Position numbers and translations under genes: made by a program. The notes beneath the pieces are model-generated. The model did not search any database. It saw nothing but the letters and a program-made list of their open reading frames with translations, and had not been told where the DNA came from. A DNA stretch of 64,000 nucleotides from Cochlodiniinecator piscidefendens. Lineage in GTDB: Bacteria; Pseudomonadota; Alphaproteobacteria; Rhodobacterales; Rhodobacteraceae. This document shows positions 19,334-27,089 of this stretch, piece after piece; positions within the stretch are counted from its first letter, which is position 1, and the number at the start of each line of letters is the position of its first letter. Location of the stretch: positions 299,369 to 363,368 of the forward strand of contig NZ_JAAOIE010000004.1 in NCBI RefSeq assembly GCF_011326755.1, read 5' to 3'.

Positions 19334-19355
19334 GAAAGGGGCCAATGCCCCTTTC
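19334..19355 (-). other. Intercistronic hairpin between binding-protein and permease genes
   Basis: Perfect 9-bp arms GAAAGGGGC (19334-19342) and GCCCCTTTC (19347-19355) with a CAAT loop. It lies between the stop of the binding-protein gene and the first permease start. No T-run follows on the minus strand, so partial termination or 3'-end protection of the upstream mRNA is more likely than full termination. Confidence 0.65.
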
Positions 19356-19366
19356 AGATGCTGTGA

Positions 19367-20134
19367 TCACTCGCCGTAAATATTGAAATCAAAGTAACGA
19401 GCGGTGATATCGTCATAGACACCGTTGGAACGGATACCTTGGATTGCTGTGTTCAACGTCGCCTTGAGTTCGTCACTGCCTTGACGGATACCAAAGCCGA
19501 CACCTTGACCATGGATTTCTAGGTCAGTTGCAACCAATCCAGCGTCTTCACAGCAAAGCTGACCTTCGTCAGAGTTTAGGAATTCGGCCAAAACCAAAAC
19601 ATCGGCTAAGGTGCCATCGATCCGGCCTGCGAACAGGTCTTGATTGGCTTCGTCTTGCGTCTGATATTCGCGAATATTGGCATCCGGGAAATGGGTTAGT
19701 GCATAAGCTTGGTGAATAGAACCAGACTGCACACCGATATTGCGACCTGCTACCCCTTCTGGGGTGGGGGTAACGCCACTGGCTGTCGCTGTGGCGATTG
19801 AGGCGCCAGTCTGATAGTATTTATCAGAAAAATCAATGACCTGCATGCGTTCTTCATTGATGCTGAGTGAGGCAGCAATCACGTCGATTTTGTCAGACGT
19901 AAGAGAGGGAATAATCCCATCCCATGAAGTTGCGATAATTTCACAGTCCAGCGCGGCCTCTTCACAGATGGCATTGATGATGTCGATTTCCCAGCCGGTA
20001 TAAGCTCCGGACGCATCAGGTGTCGAAAACGGTGGGTAGGCTTCGGTCGCGATGCCAACACGTACGGTTTCTGCTGTAGTAGCGGTTGCAAAGCCAGCAA
20101 CGGCTAGAGCAAGAAATGCAGATTTGAGTTTCAT
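19367..20134 (-). CDS. Amino-acid ABC transporter substrate-binding protein
   Basis: A 255-residue family 3 solute-binding protein with a Sec signal peptide (cleavage near TTAETV, about residue 21). It has the typical VRVGIATEAYPPFS opening, GWEIDIINAICEE, IAASLSINEERMQVIDFSDKYY (the substrate-clamping region) and GVQSGSIHQAY. It resembles lysine/arginine/ornithine binders. The ATG at 20134 has GGGAGG five bases upstream, so I prefer it to the longer frame from 20146. Confidence 0.92.
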   Translation of the reverse strand: MKLKSAFLALAVAGFATATTAETVRVGIATEAYPPFSTPDASGAYTGWEIDIINAICEEAALDCEIIATSWDGIIPSLTSDKIDVIAASLSINEERMQVIDFSDKYYQTGASIATATASGVTPTPEGVAGRNIGVQSGSIHQAYALTHFPDANIREYQTQDEANQDLFAGRIDGTLADVLVLAEFLNSDEGQLCCEDAGLVATDLEIHGQGVGFGIRQGSDELKATLNTAIQGIRSNGVYDDITARYFDFNIYGE

Positions 20135-20161
20135 GGTTCCTCCCATAGGAATTGGTTGCTT

Positions 20162-20950
20162 TCAGCCGACTGATCGGATGAATTGCTGAAGGCGTTCTGA
20201 TTTCGGGGCTTGGAATATTTCTTCCGGTGTCCCTTCTTCCTCAACCCGCCCTTGATTGAGGAAAACCACTTTGTCCGCGACTTCAGCCGCGAATTTCATT
20301 TCATGTGTAACGATGATCATTGTGCGACCTTCTTCGGCTAAGTTCTTCATTACATTCAGGACTTCGCCGACCAATTCCGGATCAAGTGCCGATGTCGGCT
20401 CGTCAAAAAGCATAACTTCAGGGTCAACAGCCAATGCTCGTGCGATAGCGCCGCGCTGTTGTTGGCCGCCAGATAATTGCGATGGAAACATACTCAGGCG
20501 TTCCGTTAGGCCGACACGTTCCAATAATTGATGTGCATTGTCGCGGGCTTGGGTTTTCGTACGCCCTAATACCTGCACCTGAGCTTCCATCACGTTTTGC
20601 TCAAGCGTCATGTGAGGCCACAGATTGAAACTTTGAAACACCATGCCCAGTCTGCTGCGTAGGCGACGGAGTTGTTTCTTATTCGAAACGTGACCGACAC
20701 CGCGCCGATCTGTTTTCAGATGTACCTCTTCACCCAGAAGTTTGAGCAAGCCGGTACTTGTTGGGGTCTCAAGTAGATTTAGGCAACGCAGAGTCGTGGA
20801 CTTTCCTGAACCGCTGCCACCAATCAGAGAGATAACCTCTCCGGGGCGCGCTGATAGATCAATTCCTTTAAGAACTTCTACTGATCCAAAGGATTTGTGC
20901 AGATCCCGAACTTCGATCACGGGCGCGGCTGAATGGTGTTGACCTTGCAT
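20162..20950 (-). CDS. Amino-acid ABC transporter ATP-binding protein
   Basis: A 262-residue ATPase of the HisP/GlnQ type: Walker [11 protein letters not shown]-loop FQSFNLWPH, signature [15 protein letters not shown], Walker [13 protein letters not shown] and switch H in VTHEMKFA. The frame has an ATG at 20962, but that codon lies inside the dyad at 20961-20998 and has no ribosome-binding site; the ATG at 20950 has GGAGG at normal spacing and is preferred. It is the first gene of the operon, divergent from DDAH. Confidence 0.93.
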   Translation of the reverse strand: MQGQHHSAAPVIEVRDLHKSFGSVEVLKGIDLSARPGEVISLIGGSGSGKSTTLRCLNLLETPTSTGLLKLLGEEVHLKTDRRGVGHVSNKKQLRRLRSRLGMVFQSFNLWPHMTLEQNVMEAQVQVLGRTKTQARDNAHQLLERVGLTERLSMFPSQLSGGQQQRGAIARALAVDPEVMLFDEPTSALDPELVGEVLNVMKNLAEEGRTMIIVTHEMKFAAEVADKVVFLNQGRVEEEGTPEEIFQAPKSERLQQFIRSVG

Positions 20951-20960
20951 ACTCGCCTCC

Positions 20961-20998
20961 ATTTATACGATTGCATAAATTTATGCACTTGTATAAAT
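20961..20998. promoter_or_regulatory. 38-bp dyad in the divergent transporter/DDAH promoter
   Basis: A symmetrical site centred at 20979.5. A perfect inner 16-bp palindrome TGCATAAATTTATGCA (20972-20987) is flanked by perfect 8-bp outer arms ATTTATAC (20961-20968) and GTATAAAT (20991-20998) sharing the same centre. In all there are four GYATAAA half-sites. The position between the two divergent units suggests a shared operator. Which regulator binds is unknown; the TetR protein at 15107 is a candidate. Confidence 0.75.
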
Positions 20999-21053
20999 AT
21001 GAAGTCAATATCTTTTAACCACCGCAAATCTGCGACCCAAGCTGGAGAGCTTT

Positions 21054-21848
21054 ATGAGCAAACGGTCTTATACATTCACACACGCCATCACACGTAAGCC
21101 GGGCATATCTGTAACAGAGGGGCTTCGTGCCATTGATACTGGTACCCCAAGCCTCGATTTATTTCTGCAGCACCATGCGGATTATGTGACGGCGCTGAAA
21201 TCTACAGGCGCTGAAGTTACGGTTTTGGAACCCCTCGAAGAGTTTCCGGATTCAGTTTTCGTTGAAGATGCCGCGCTCTGCTTGCCAGAAGGGGCGATCG
21301 CAATGCGCCCGGGGACTCCTTCACGTATTGGCGAAGCAGCGGTCATGACCGCGGTACTGAAAAAGCTTTACAATGATGTGCGTGTGGTCGAAGGGCCCGG
21401 TTTCATTGATGGCGGTGATATCCTGACCACGGAAACTGAAATTTTGGTGGGAACATCTGCCCGCACCGACAGCGCAGGTATCGAAGAGTTGCGCGCACTC
21501 GTGGCAGATTGGGGTTACACGGTACGTGAACTGGAAACCCCCGAAGGTGTGCTACATTTCAAAACCGACTGCTCACTTTTGGATGAAAACACAATCCTAT
21601 CCACCAAGCGTTTGGCCGACAGCGGATGTTTTGAGGGATATAATGTAATCTACGTAGCGGAAGGCGAAGAACCTTGCGCAAATTCAATCCGTTACAACGA
21701 TCTGGTGATTATGCCTGATGGCTTTCCTCAAACCGAAGCGATCTTACGCGAGGCTGGATATGACGTGCAAAAGGTAGGCAATACTGAGGCGGGTAAATTG
21801 GACGGTGGCATGTCTTGTTTGTCATTGCGGTTTTCTCCGCCAGCTTAA
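21054..21848 (+). CDS. ddaH: Dimethylarginine dimethylaminohydrolase
   Basis: A 264-residue DDAH of the amidinotransferase fold. It shows DSVFVEDAALCL with the substrate-binding acidic residues, GFIDGGDIL, the catalytic-His region VLHFKTDCS and the nucleophile Cys255 in GGMSCLSLRFSP. It hydrolyses N-omega-methylated arginines to citrulline and methylamine or dimethylamine. It is divergent from the transporter-ctlX-ocd operon, whose CtlX and OCD products could process the citrulline onward. The ATG has GGAGAG upstream. Confidence 0.92.
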   Translation: MSKRSYTFTHAITRKPGISVTEGLRAIDTGTPSLDLFLQHHADYVTALKSTGAEVTVLEPLEEFPDSVFVEDAALCLPEGAIAMRPGTPSRIGEAAVMTAVLKKLYNDVRVVEGPGFIDGGDILTTETEILVGTSARTDSAGIEELRALVADWGYTVRELETPEGVLHFKTDCSLLDENTILSTKRLADSGCFEGYNVIYVAEGEEPCANSIRYNDLVIMPDGFPQTEAILREAGYDVQKVGNTEAGKLDGGMSCLSLRFSPPA

Positions 21849-21860
21849 CTCAGAACCTTA

Positions 21861-21896
21861 GGCGGCGGTGTTGAAGTGGAACCTTTAACCGCCGCC
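21861..21896. terminator. Hairpin after ddaH
   Basis: GGCGGCGGT (21861-21869) and ACCGCCGCC (21888-21896) form perfect 9-bp arms with an 18-base loop, twelve bases beyond the ddaH stop. There is only a weak T content afterwards, so terminator function is likely but not certain. Confidence 0.5.
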
Positions 21897-21992
21897 GCTT
21901 CGACTTAATATATTGATTGTTGCTCGTTAGATACGTGCAGGTTTTTTCGGCCAAAGCTTCCTGTGTTGTGTTTAAACGGAGGAAAAATGTGC

Positions 21993-22961
21993 TCATGCCT
22001 TGTGGGTCTGGCTGCTAAGCCCTGTCAACTCATAACTATATCGACGTTGATCGTAACGGCGTTCTTTCTTTTGGTGCGCGATAAGGTAGTCAATAAACAC
22101 GCGTAGACATTCTATGCGGCGGTTTTGTTCGGGGTAGTATAAATAGAAGGGTGGAAGGTCTTTTGAATATTCACTCAATATTGTTTCGAGTTCGCCACTG
22201 TCTAAGCGATCAGTGATGGTCGCGCGCAATGACCAGCCAATTCCATGCCCGTCTCGGGCAGCCTGAATAACGCCGCCGACGCTATCGAAGACCAGGCGCG
22301 CCGGAGGGTTTATGGTCTTTTCTTGCCCGTTCTCGATAAATTGCCATGCAGCGATTTTGTTAGCGGAAGGAAGTTTGTAGCGAATGCATTGATGATTTAA
22401 AAGCTCGCTGGGGTGTGAGGGGCGTCCGTGCTGGTCCAAATAACTTGGCGAAGCAGAGAAAGCCGACGTTAACGGTGGGGTAAGTCTTACAGCAATCATA
22501 TCTGGTGCAAGAATATCCCCCAGGCGAACACCAGCGTGGAATCCGTCTTGGACAATATCAGTCAGCCCCTCACTGAGAGATATGTCAATGTTGAGACCAG
22601 GATGATCCGCAAGGAATGGTTTCAAAATGGGGGCGATTGCTGTCATGTAAGCGCCGCGGGTTACCGCAAGGCGCAGCGTCCCAGTTAGTGATGACGCTGT
22701 CTCTTGGGTTTTACGTATGGCATCTACCATGTCTCGATAAGCCGGAGCTGCTGTCTCAAACAGAATACGCCCTGCGTCAGTGAGTTCGATGTTACGGGTG
22801 GTGCGGTGAATGAGGCCAACACCCATTTTTTCCTCCAGAGATTTTAACTGGAGGCTTACCGCAGGGGCACCAACACCTAATGTATCAGCGGCAGCTTTCA
22901 AAGAGCCTTCCCGAATGATCGTCAGAAATACTTCTATTCCGTAAACTGGTGCACGTTCCAT
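21993..22961 (-). CDS. LysR-family transcriptional regulator
   Basis: A 322-residue LysR protein with an N-terminal winged helix-turn-helix (FLTIIREGSLKAAADTLGVGAPAVSLQLKSLEEKMG) and a periplasmic-binding-like effector domain. The RTTRNIELTDAGRILFE block is typical of the large CrgA/AaeR subgroup. The last 25 residues are basic and tyrosine-rich, beyond the usual end of the family. It is divergent from the DMT transporter gene and probably controls it; the effector is unknown. Confidence 0.88.
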   Translation of the reverse strand: MERAPVYGIEVFLTIIREGSLKAAADTLGVGAPAVSLQLKSLEEKMGVGLIHRTTRNIELTDAGRILFETAAPAYRDMVDAIRKTQETASSLTGTLRLAVTRGAYMTAIAPILKPFLADHPGLNIDISLSEGLTDIVQDGFHAGVRLGDILAPDMIAVRLTPPLTSAFSASPSYLDQHGRPSHPSELLNHQCIRYKLPSANKIAAWQFIENGQEKTINPPARLVFDSVGGVIQAARDGHGIGWSLRATITDRLDSGELETILSEYSKDLPPFYLYYPEQNRRIECLRVFIDYLIAHQKKERRYDQRRYSYELTGLSSQTHKA

Positions 22962-23052
22962 TGTTTAAAAATACTAATGTATGAGATCAGTTTACAAGGC
23001 ATAATCAAAAGCTTTGAAATTCAATATTCTTGGTTTTAGATAATCCACCGAT

Positions 23053-23997
23053 ATGTCGAGAGCTGAAATGAGAATAGTACACGAGCAAGAACGCCCCAAT
23101 AATGTAGCACTAGGGGTCGCGCTCATTGTGGGCGCGCTTTTTATTACATCTGTGCAAGATGTGATTTTTAAGTTCTTCAGCAGTGCATTGCCTTTGGGTC
23201 AAATTTTTGCACTCAGGGCGCTTTTGGCGCTGCCGCTGTTGTACGCCGTATCTGTTCTGCAAAAAACGGACAAAGGCCTATTAAATGATGCGTTCAGGCC
23301 TTGGGTTCTTCTGAGATCACTGTGTATGACTCTGATGTTTCTGTTGTTTTACGGGGCAATTCCCTTTGTGAGTTTATCTGTCCTTGGAGCTGGGACTTAT
23401 ACGGCTCCGATTTTCGTCACCGTATTATCCGCCTATGCCATTGGTGAGAGTGTCGATAGGCGGGGGTGGTGCGCGGTGGTGTTGGGATTTGTAGGCGTTT
23501 TGGTGTTGCTCCGACCCGGTACCGACGTCTTTTCTTTTTGGGCGCTTGCACCGGTCGTTGGTGCTGTATTTTATGCAATTGGCCATATCCTAACGCGAAC
23601 AAAATGCCAAACTGTACCGATTGCTGCGCTGGCTGTATCTCTCACGATCACAATGCTGGTTGCTGGCTTAAGCGTGAGCGCAGCCCTGTTACTCTGGCCG
23701 CCTGACGAGGCGACTGCACATGCATATCCGAATTTGTTGGGAAATTGGGTGCCCGTTGGTCAAAATGAATGGGTGGTACTTGGGGTGCTGGCTGTCTTAA
23801 CGGTTTTGATCGGCCTTGGAATTGCCGGGGCCTATAAAATAGCAATTCCATCTACGGTAGCAACGTTTGAATACAGCTACCTTGTATTCGTGGTCGTGTG
23901 GGATTCCCTGTTTTTTGATAGTGTACCTACAATGGTCACCTTAATGGGAATGCTGATGATAATTGGCTCGGGGTATATGATTTTGAAGCGCGAGTGA
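23053..23997 (+). CDS. DMT-superfamily (EamA) transporter
   Basis: A 314-residue integral membrane protein with about ten helices arranged as two EamA repeats (second begins near residue 160). LRALLALPLL and TYTAPIFVTVLSA in the first half are family features. Members export metabolites or amino acids, or import small solutes; direction and substrate cannot be read here. Divergence from a LysR gene with an intergenic gap of about 90 bases is the usual regulator-exporter arrangement. Confidence 0.87.
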   Translation: MSRAEMRIVHEQERPNNVALGVALIVGALFITSVQDVIFKFFSSALPLGQIFALRALLALPLLYAVSVLQKTDKGLLNDAFRPWVLLRSLCMTLMFLLFYGAIPFVSLSVLGAGTYTAPIFVTVLSAYAIGESVDRRGWCAVVLGFVGVLVLLRPGTDVFSFWALAPVVGAVFYAIGHILTRTKCQTVPIAALAVSLTITMLVAGLSVSAALLLWPPDEATAHAYPNLLGNWVPVGQNEWVVLGVLAVLTVLIGLGIAGAYKIAIPSTVATFEYSYLVFVVVWDSLFFDSVPTMVTLMGMLMIIGSGYMILKRE

Positions 23998-24093
23998 CGA
24001 CACAAAAGGTGAATAAGTGTGTTTGAAACAATGATACCTGGAATCTAGGGCTGCAATTTGAAGCGTCACCAAAGGGTTTGTGGGAAATTGACG

Positions 24094-25260
24094 TTAAGGG
24101 GCCCGAGTTTTGGACAATGCTGCATTTACCAATAAGCCAAAAATAAGTGCCCAAACAGGAGCGCCGATATTAAAAAAAGCTATTCCAGATACTGTGGTCA
24201 TGAATGTGACCAGTGCCGCATCGCGCTGATTGGATTGCGACAAAGCAGCACTAAGGCTATTCCCTATTGTACCAAGCAAAGCGAGCCCGGCAACAGTAAC
24301 AACCAATGCTTTTGGGGTTATAAGGAATAAACCAATGACGGCGGCCCCGAATAGCCCAACAATGCAATAGACAATGCCAGCAACCACAACTGCCTTGTAT
24401 CGAGTTTCACTGGCTTCATCGGCCTCTGGTCCCGCACAGATCGCCGCTGTTATCGCGGCGAGATTGAAAGCATAGCCTCCGAAAGGTGCGAGCAGGATGG
24501 TGGTTATGCCCGTCACGGTAATGCTTGCCGAAACTGGAGGGGCGTATCCAGCTGATTTTAAGGCTACAACACCCGGCATGTTTTGGGATGTCATTGTGAC
24601 AAGATAAAGAGGTAGCCCGATACTGATTAGGGCAATCAAAGAGAATTCTGGCACGATGAGTACTGGTTTTGCTACCGAAAAAGTAAACTCTACATTGGTA
24701 ATGAAAGCCCCATCAATCCAGCAAAATAAGGTGCCGACAGTCAATACTGATGGAATCGCATAGCGGGGCAACCAGCGTTTCCCAATGAGGTAGGTGAGGC
24801 ACATAGCTGCAACCAGAGGAAGGTTTTCCTTCATGGCGGGGAAAATTTCTAATCCGAAACGGAACAATATTCCTGCAAGCATCGCGTTGGCTATCGCGTC
24901 AGGGATAATGTGCGACAGCTTTTCGAACCAACCGGTCATTCCGGTCAAAGTGAGCAGTACACCGCAAAACAAAAATGCCCCAATGGCTTCGTTCATAGGA
25001 ATTCCATTAAGGCTGATGACCAAGAGTGCTGCGCCGGGCGTCGACCAGGCTGTCAAAATTGGCATCCGGTAGCGAACAGACAGGATCAGGCCGCTGAGAC
25101 CCATTCCTACCCCTAAGGCTAACATCCAGCTGTTGGCTTGCTGTTGTGTTGCTCCTAGCAGCTCGATTGCTTGAAAAATTATTGCGACGCTTCCTGTGTA
25201 TCCGACCAATACCGCGATGCATCCAGAAACCAAATGAGAGAGCTTAAAACCGGCGAACAT
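24094..25260 (-). CDS. benE: BenE-family benzoate/H+ symporter-like transporter
   Basis: A 388-residue membrane protein with about 11-12 helices. It matches BenE in VGYTGSVAIIFQA, the WSTPGAALL motif, ILFRFGLEIF and the MTSQNMPG block. BenE proteins take up benzoate, but homologues lacking nearby benzoate genes often have other substrates, and no aromatic-ring catabolic genes occur here, so the substrate is open. It is divergent from an XRE-cupin regulator across a strong operator-like palindrome. Confidence 0.85.
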   Translation of the reverse strand: MFAGFKLSHLVSGCIAVLVGYTGSVAIIFQAIELLGATQQQANSWMLALGVGMGLSGLILSVRYRMPILTAWSTPGAALLVISLNGIPMNEAIGAFLFCGVLLTLTGMTGWFEKLSHIIPDAIANAMLAGILFRFGLEIFPAMKENLPLVAAMCLTYLIGKRWLPRYAIPSVLTVGTLFCWIDGAFITNVEFTFSVAKPVLIVPEFSLIALISIGLPLYLVTMTSQNMPGVVALKSAGYAPPVSASITVTGITTILLAPFGGYAFNLAAITAAICAGPEADEASETRYKAVVVAGIVYCIVGLFGAAVIGLFLITPKALVVTVAGLALLGTIGNSLSAALSQSNQRDAALVTFMTTVSGIAFFNIGAPVWALIFGLLVNAALSKTRAP

Positions 25261-25322
25261 AACAAGCGTGCCTTTGTCGTTTGGGAAGGGTAGGGTTGAT
25301 TACATAGGATGTTACCGATGAT

Positions 25323-25358
25323 TTGTCTGTTATAACGTACGCTTGTTATAACAGACAA
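25323..25358. promoter_or_regulatory. Operator-like inverted repeat between benE and XRE-cupin gene
   Basis: Perfect 14-bp arms TTGTCTGTTATAAC (25323-25336) and GTTATAACAGACAA (25345-25358) separated by eight bases. Each arm also contains the self-palindromic octamer GTTATAAC. The site ends eight bases before the XRE-cupin start codon, consistent with autoregulation and control of benE. Confidence 0.8.
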
Positions 25359-25366
25359 TACTTAAG

Positions 25367-25945
25367 ATGCAGATGACAGATAAAAAAATACAAATCAAAT
25401 TGAAGGCCGTTCGCCAGAACGCTGGGCTTAGCTTGTCCCAGGCTGCTGAATTGACAGGTGTTAGCAAAGCAATGCTGCATCAAATTGAACGTGGAGATTC
25501 CAGTCCAACAATTGCGACACTATGGAAGTTGGCAAAAGGGTTTCACTTACCTTTGACGGCGTTTATCGAAGATCTTATTCAGGCAACGGACACGTTTACA
25601 CCCGCGAAAATTGACCCAATACGCTTTCAGGAAAGTATCGAGTTTCACACAATTTTTCCCTTCGACCCAGTGTTTGGTTCAGAAACGTTTCTGATAACGC
25701 TGAAGCCAGGGCAGACTCATACGTCACATTCTCATGATATCGGCGTTGTCGAAGATATTTTTGTGACGAGTGGAGAAATGGATGTTTTGCAAAATGGGGA
25801 ATGGACGCGTTATCGATGTGGTGACGGGCTTAGGTTTAGCGCTGACCAACCCCATGGATATCGAAACTTAACCAACGAGCAGGTCCAATTCCACAACACT
25901 TTACACTACCCGAGAACCACGCTGTTCGACCCTATCGATAAATAG
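25367..25945 (+). CDS. XRE-family regulator with C-terminal cupin domain
   Basis: A 192-residue two-domain regulator. The N-terminal XRE helix-turn-helix (residues about 10-65) includes LSLSQAAELTGVSKAMLHQIERG. The C-terminal cupin (about 105-180) has HTSHSHDIGVVEDIFVTSGE and GDGLRFSADQPHGYRN. Such proteins usually repress transporter or catabolic genes and bind a small ligand in the cupin. Start ATG at 25367; another in-frame ATG six bases later is also possible. Confidence 0.88.
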   Translation: MQMTDKKIQIKLKAVRQNAGLSLSQAAELTGVSKAMLHQIERGDSSPTIATLWKLAKGFHLPLTAFIEDLIQATDTFTPAKIDPIRFQESIEFHTIFPFDPVFGSETFLITLKPGQTHTSHSHDIGVVEDIFVTSGEMDVLQNGEWTRYRCGDGLRFSADQPHGYRNLTNEQVQFHNTLHYPRTTLFDPIDK

Positions 25946-25982
25946 GTGTGATAAAACGTTCTAACCAACGTAGATTTTTAAA

Positions 25983-26044
25983 CTGATCCTGAGCGTACGG
26001 GATCAGTATACCAAGCAGCAGATCCCGATTAGGGCATGCTGCTT
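25983..26044. terminator. Two tandem hairpins between XRE-cupin and SDR genes
   Basis: CTGATCC/GGATCAG (25983-25989 and 26000-26006, 10-base loop) is followed by AAGCAGCA/TGCTGCTT (26013-26020 and 26037-26044, 16-base loop). Both lie between converging genes, so they may end transcription from either side. Neither has a long T-run. Confidence 0.45.
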
Positions 26045-26069
26045 GATCATATAGGATTCTAAAGCCTCG

Positions 26070-26885
26070 TTAGAGGCCGAATTGCACCTTGATGTTATCG
26101 ATGAATGCTTCATCGTCAGTTTCTTTTCTGCTGCTCAGCAGCATTTCTGCGTCGGCGCCTGCACGATATCGCAATTGCTTGGAGCCATCCGTAATGGCGT
26201 TCCAAATTACTTCGGCTACGATTTCTGGATTCGATGGTGGAAAGCTTTGGTTGCCAAATGCAGCCATCACTGCGCCAACAACCTTTTGGTACTCATCAAT
26301 AGCAGGCTCATTTGCGAAATCTAGAGAACGTTGTCCAAAATCAGTTGCGATCATTCCGGGTTGAACGATTTTGACCTTGATGCCAATTGCTTCCAGTTCA
26401 TAGTGGAGCGCTTCGGATATCCCTTCAACAGCAAACTTAGTTCCATGATAAAGCGATCCAAGTGGAAAGGTCATTTGCCCACCAATAGAACTGATGTTGA
26501 CGACAGTACCAGATTTGCGTTCGCGCATATGCGGGAGGACCGCTTTGGTGACTTCTAACAGTCCAATGACATTTGTATCAAATTGGCGGCGGATACGGTC
26601 CATTTCGAAATTTTCCAGTGGGCCATAGGCCCCGTATCCTGCGTTGTTCAATAAGGCATCAATTTGGCCAAAATGTTCAAGTGCGTGCGCAACAGCCGAA
26701 AGAATGGAATCAGAGTTTGTTACATCAAGGCGGACCACTTGGACATTGTCTAATCTTGCCAATTCCGCACCGTCTTTTGGATCGCGCATGGTGGCAACGA
26801 CATTCCAACCTTTTGCCTGAAAGTGCGTTGCTGTGACCTTGCCAATTCCGGACGACGCGCCGGTGATAAGAATGGTTTGTGGCAT
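26070..26885 (-). CDS. Short-chain dehydrogenase/reductase
   Basis: A 271-residue classical SDR: cofactor motif GASSGIGK near residue 8, NNAGYG, catalytic Ser in NISSIGG and YHGTK for Tyr/Lys. ATMRDP after the second strand suggests NADP preference (Arg). The substrate is not predictable. It lies downstream of, and in line with, the molybdenum hydroxylase genes but with about 200 bases between, so co-transcription is uncertain. AGGA precedes the start. Confidence 0.88.
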   Translation of the reverse strand: MPQTILITGASSGIGKVTATHFQAKGWNVVATMRDPKDGAELARLDNVQVVRLDVTNSDSILSAVAHALEHFGQIDALLNNAGYGAYGPLENFEMDRIRRQFDTNVIGLLEVTKAVLPHMRERKSGTVVNISSIGGQMTFPLGSLYHGTKFAVEGISEALHYELEAIGIKVKIVQPGMIATDFGQRSLDFANEPAIDEYQKVVGAVMAAFGNQSFPPSNPEIVAEVIWNAITDGSKQLRYRAGADAEMLLSSRKETDDEAFIDNIKVQFGL

Positions 26886-27089
26886 GTGTTTTCCTTTGGG
26901 GAATTTGAGATTCGACGAAGCACTCGACCGCGTACGTGCAGAGCGTTAGAGGGGGAAGGCACATAAATTCGCGAGGAATTTAGAAACACCCTAGGATGTT
27001 TACGTGGCTTCATTTAGCTTGCGGGTTACATAGTGGTAGGGTTGTGTTGGGCTAACACGATTGAGGAATTGAATTAGCCCAGCCGACTC

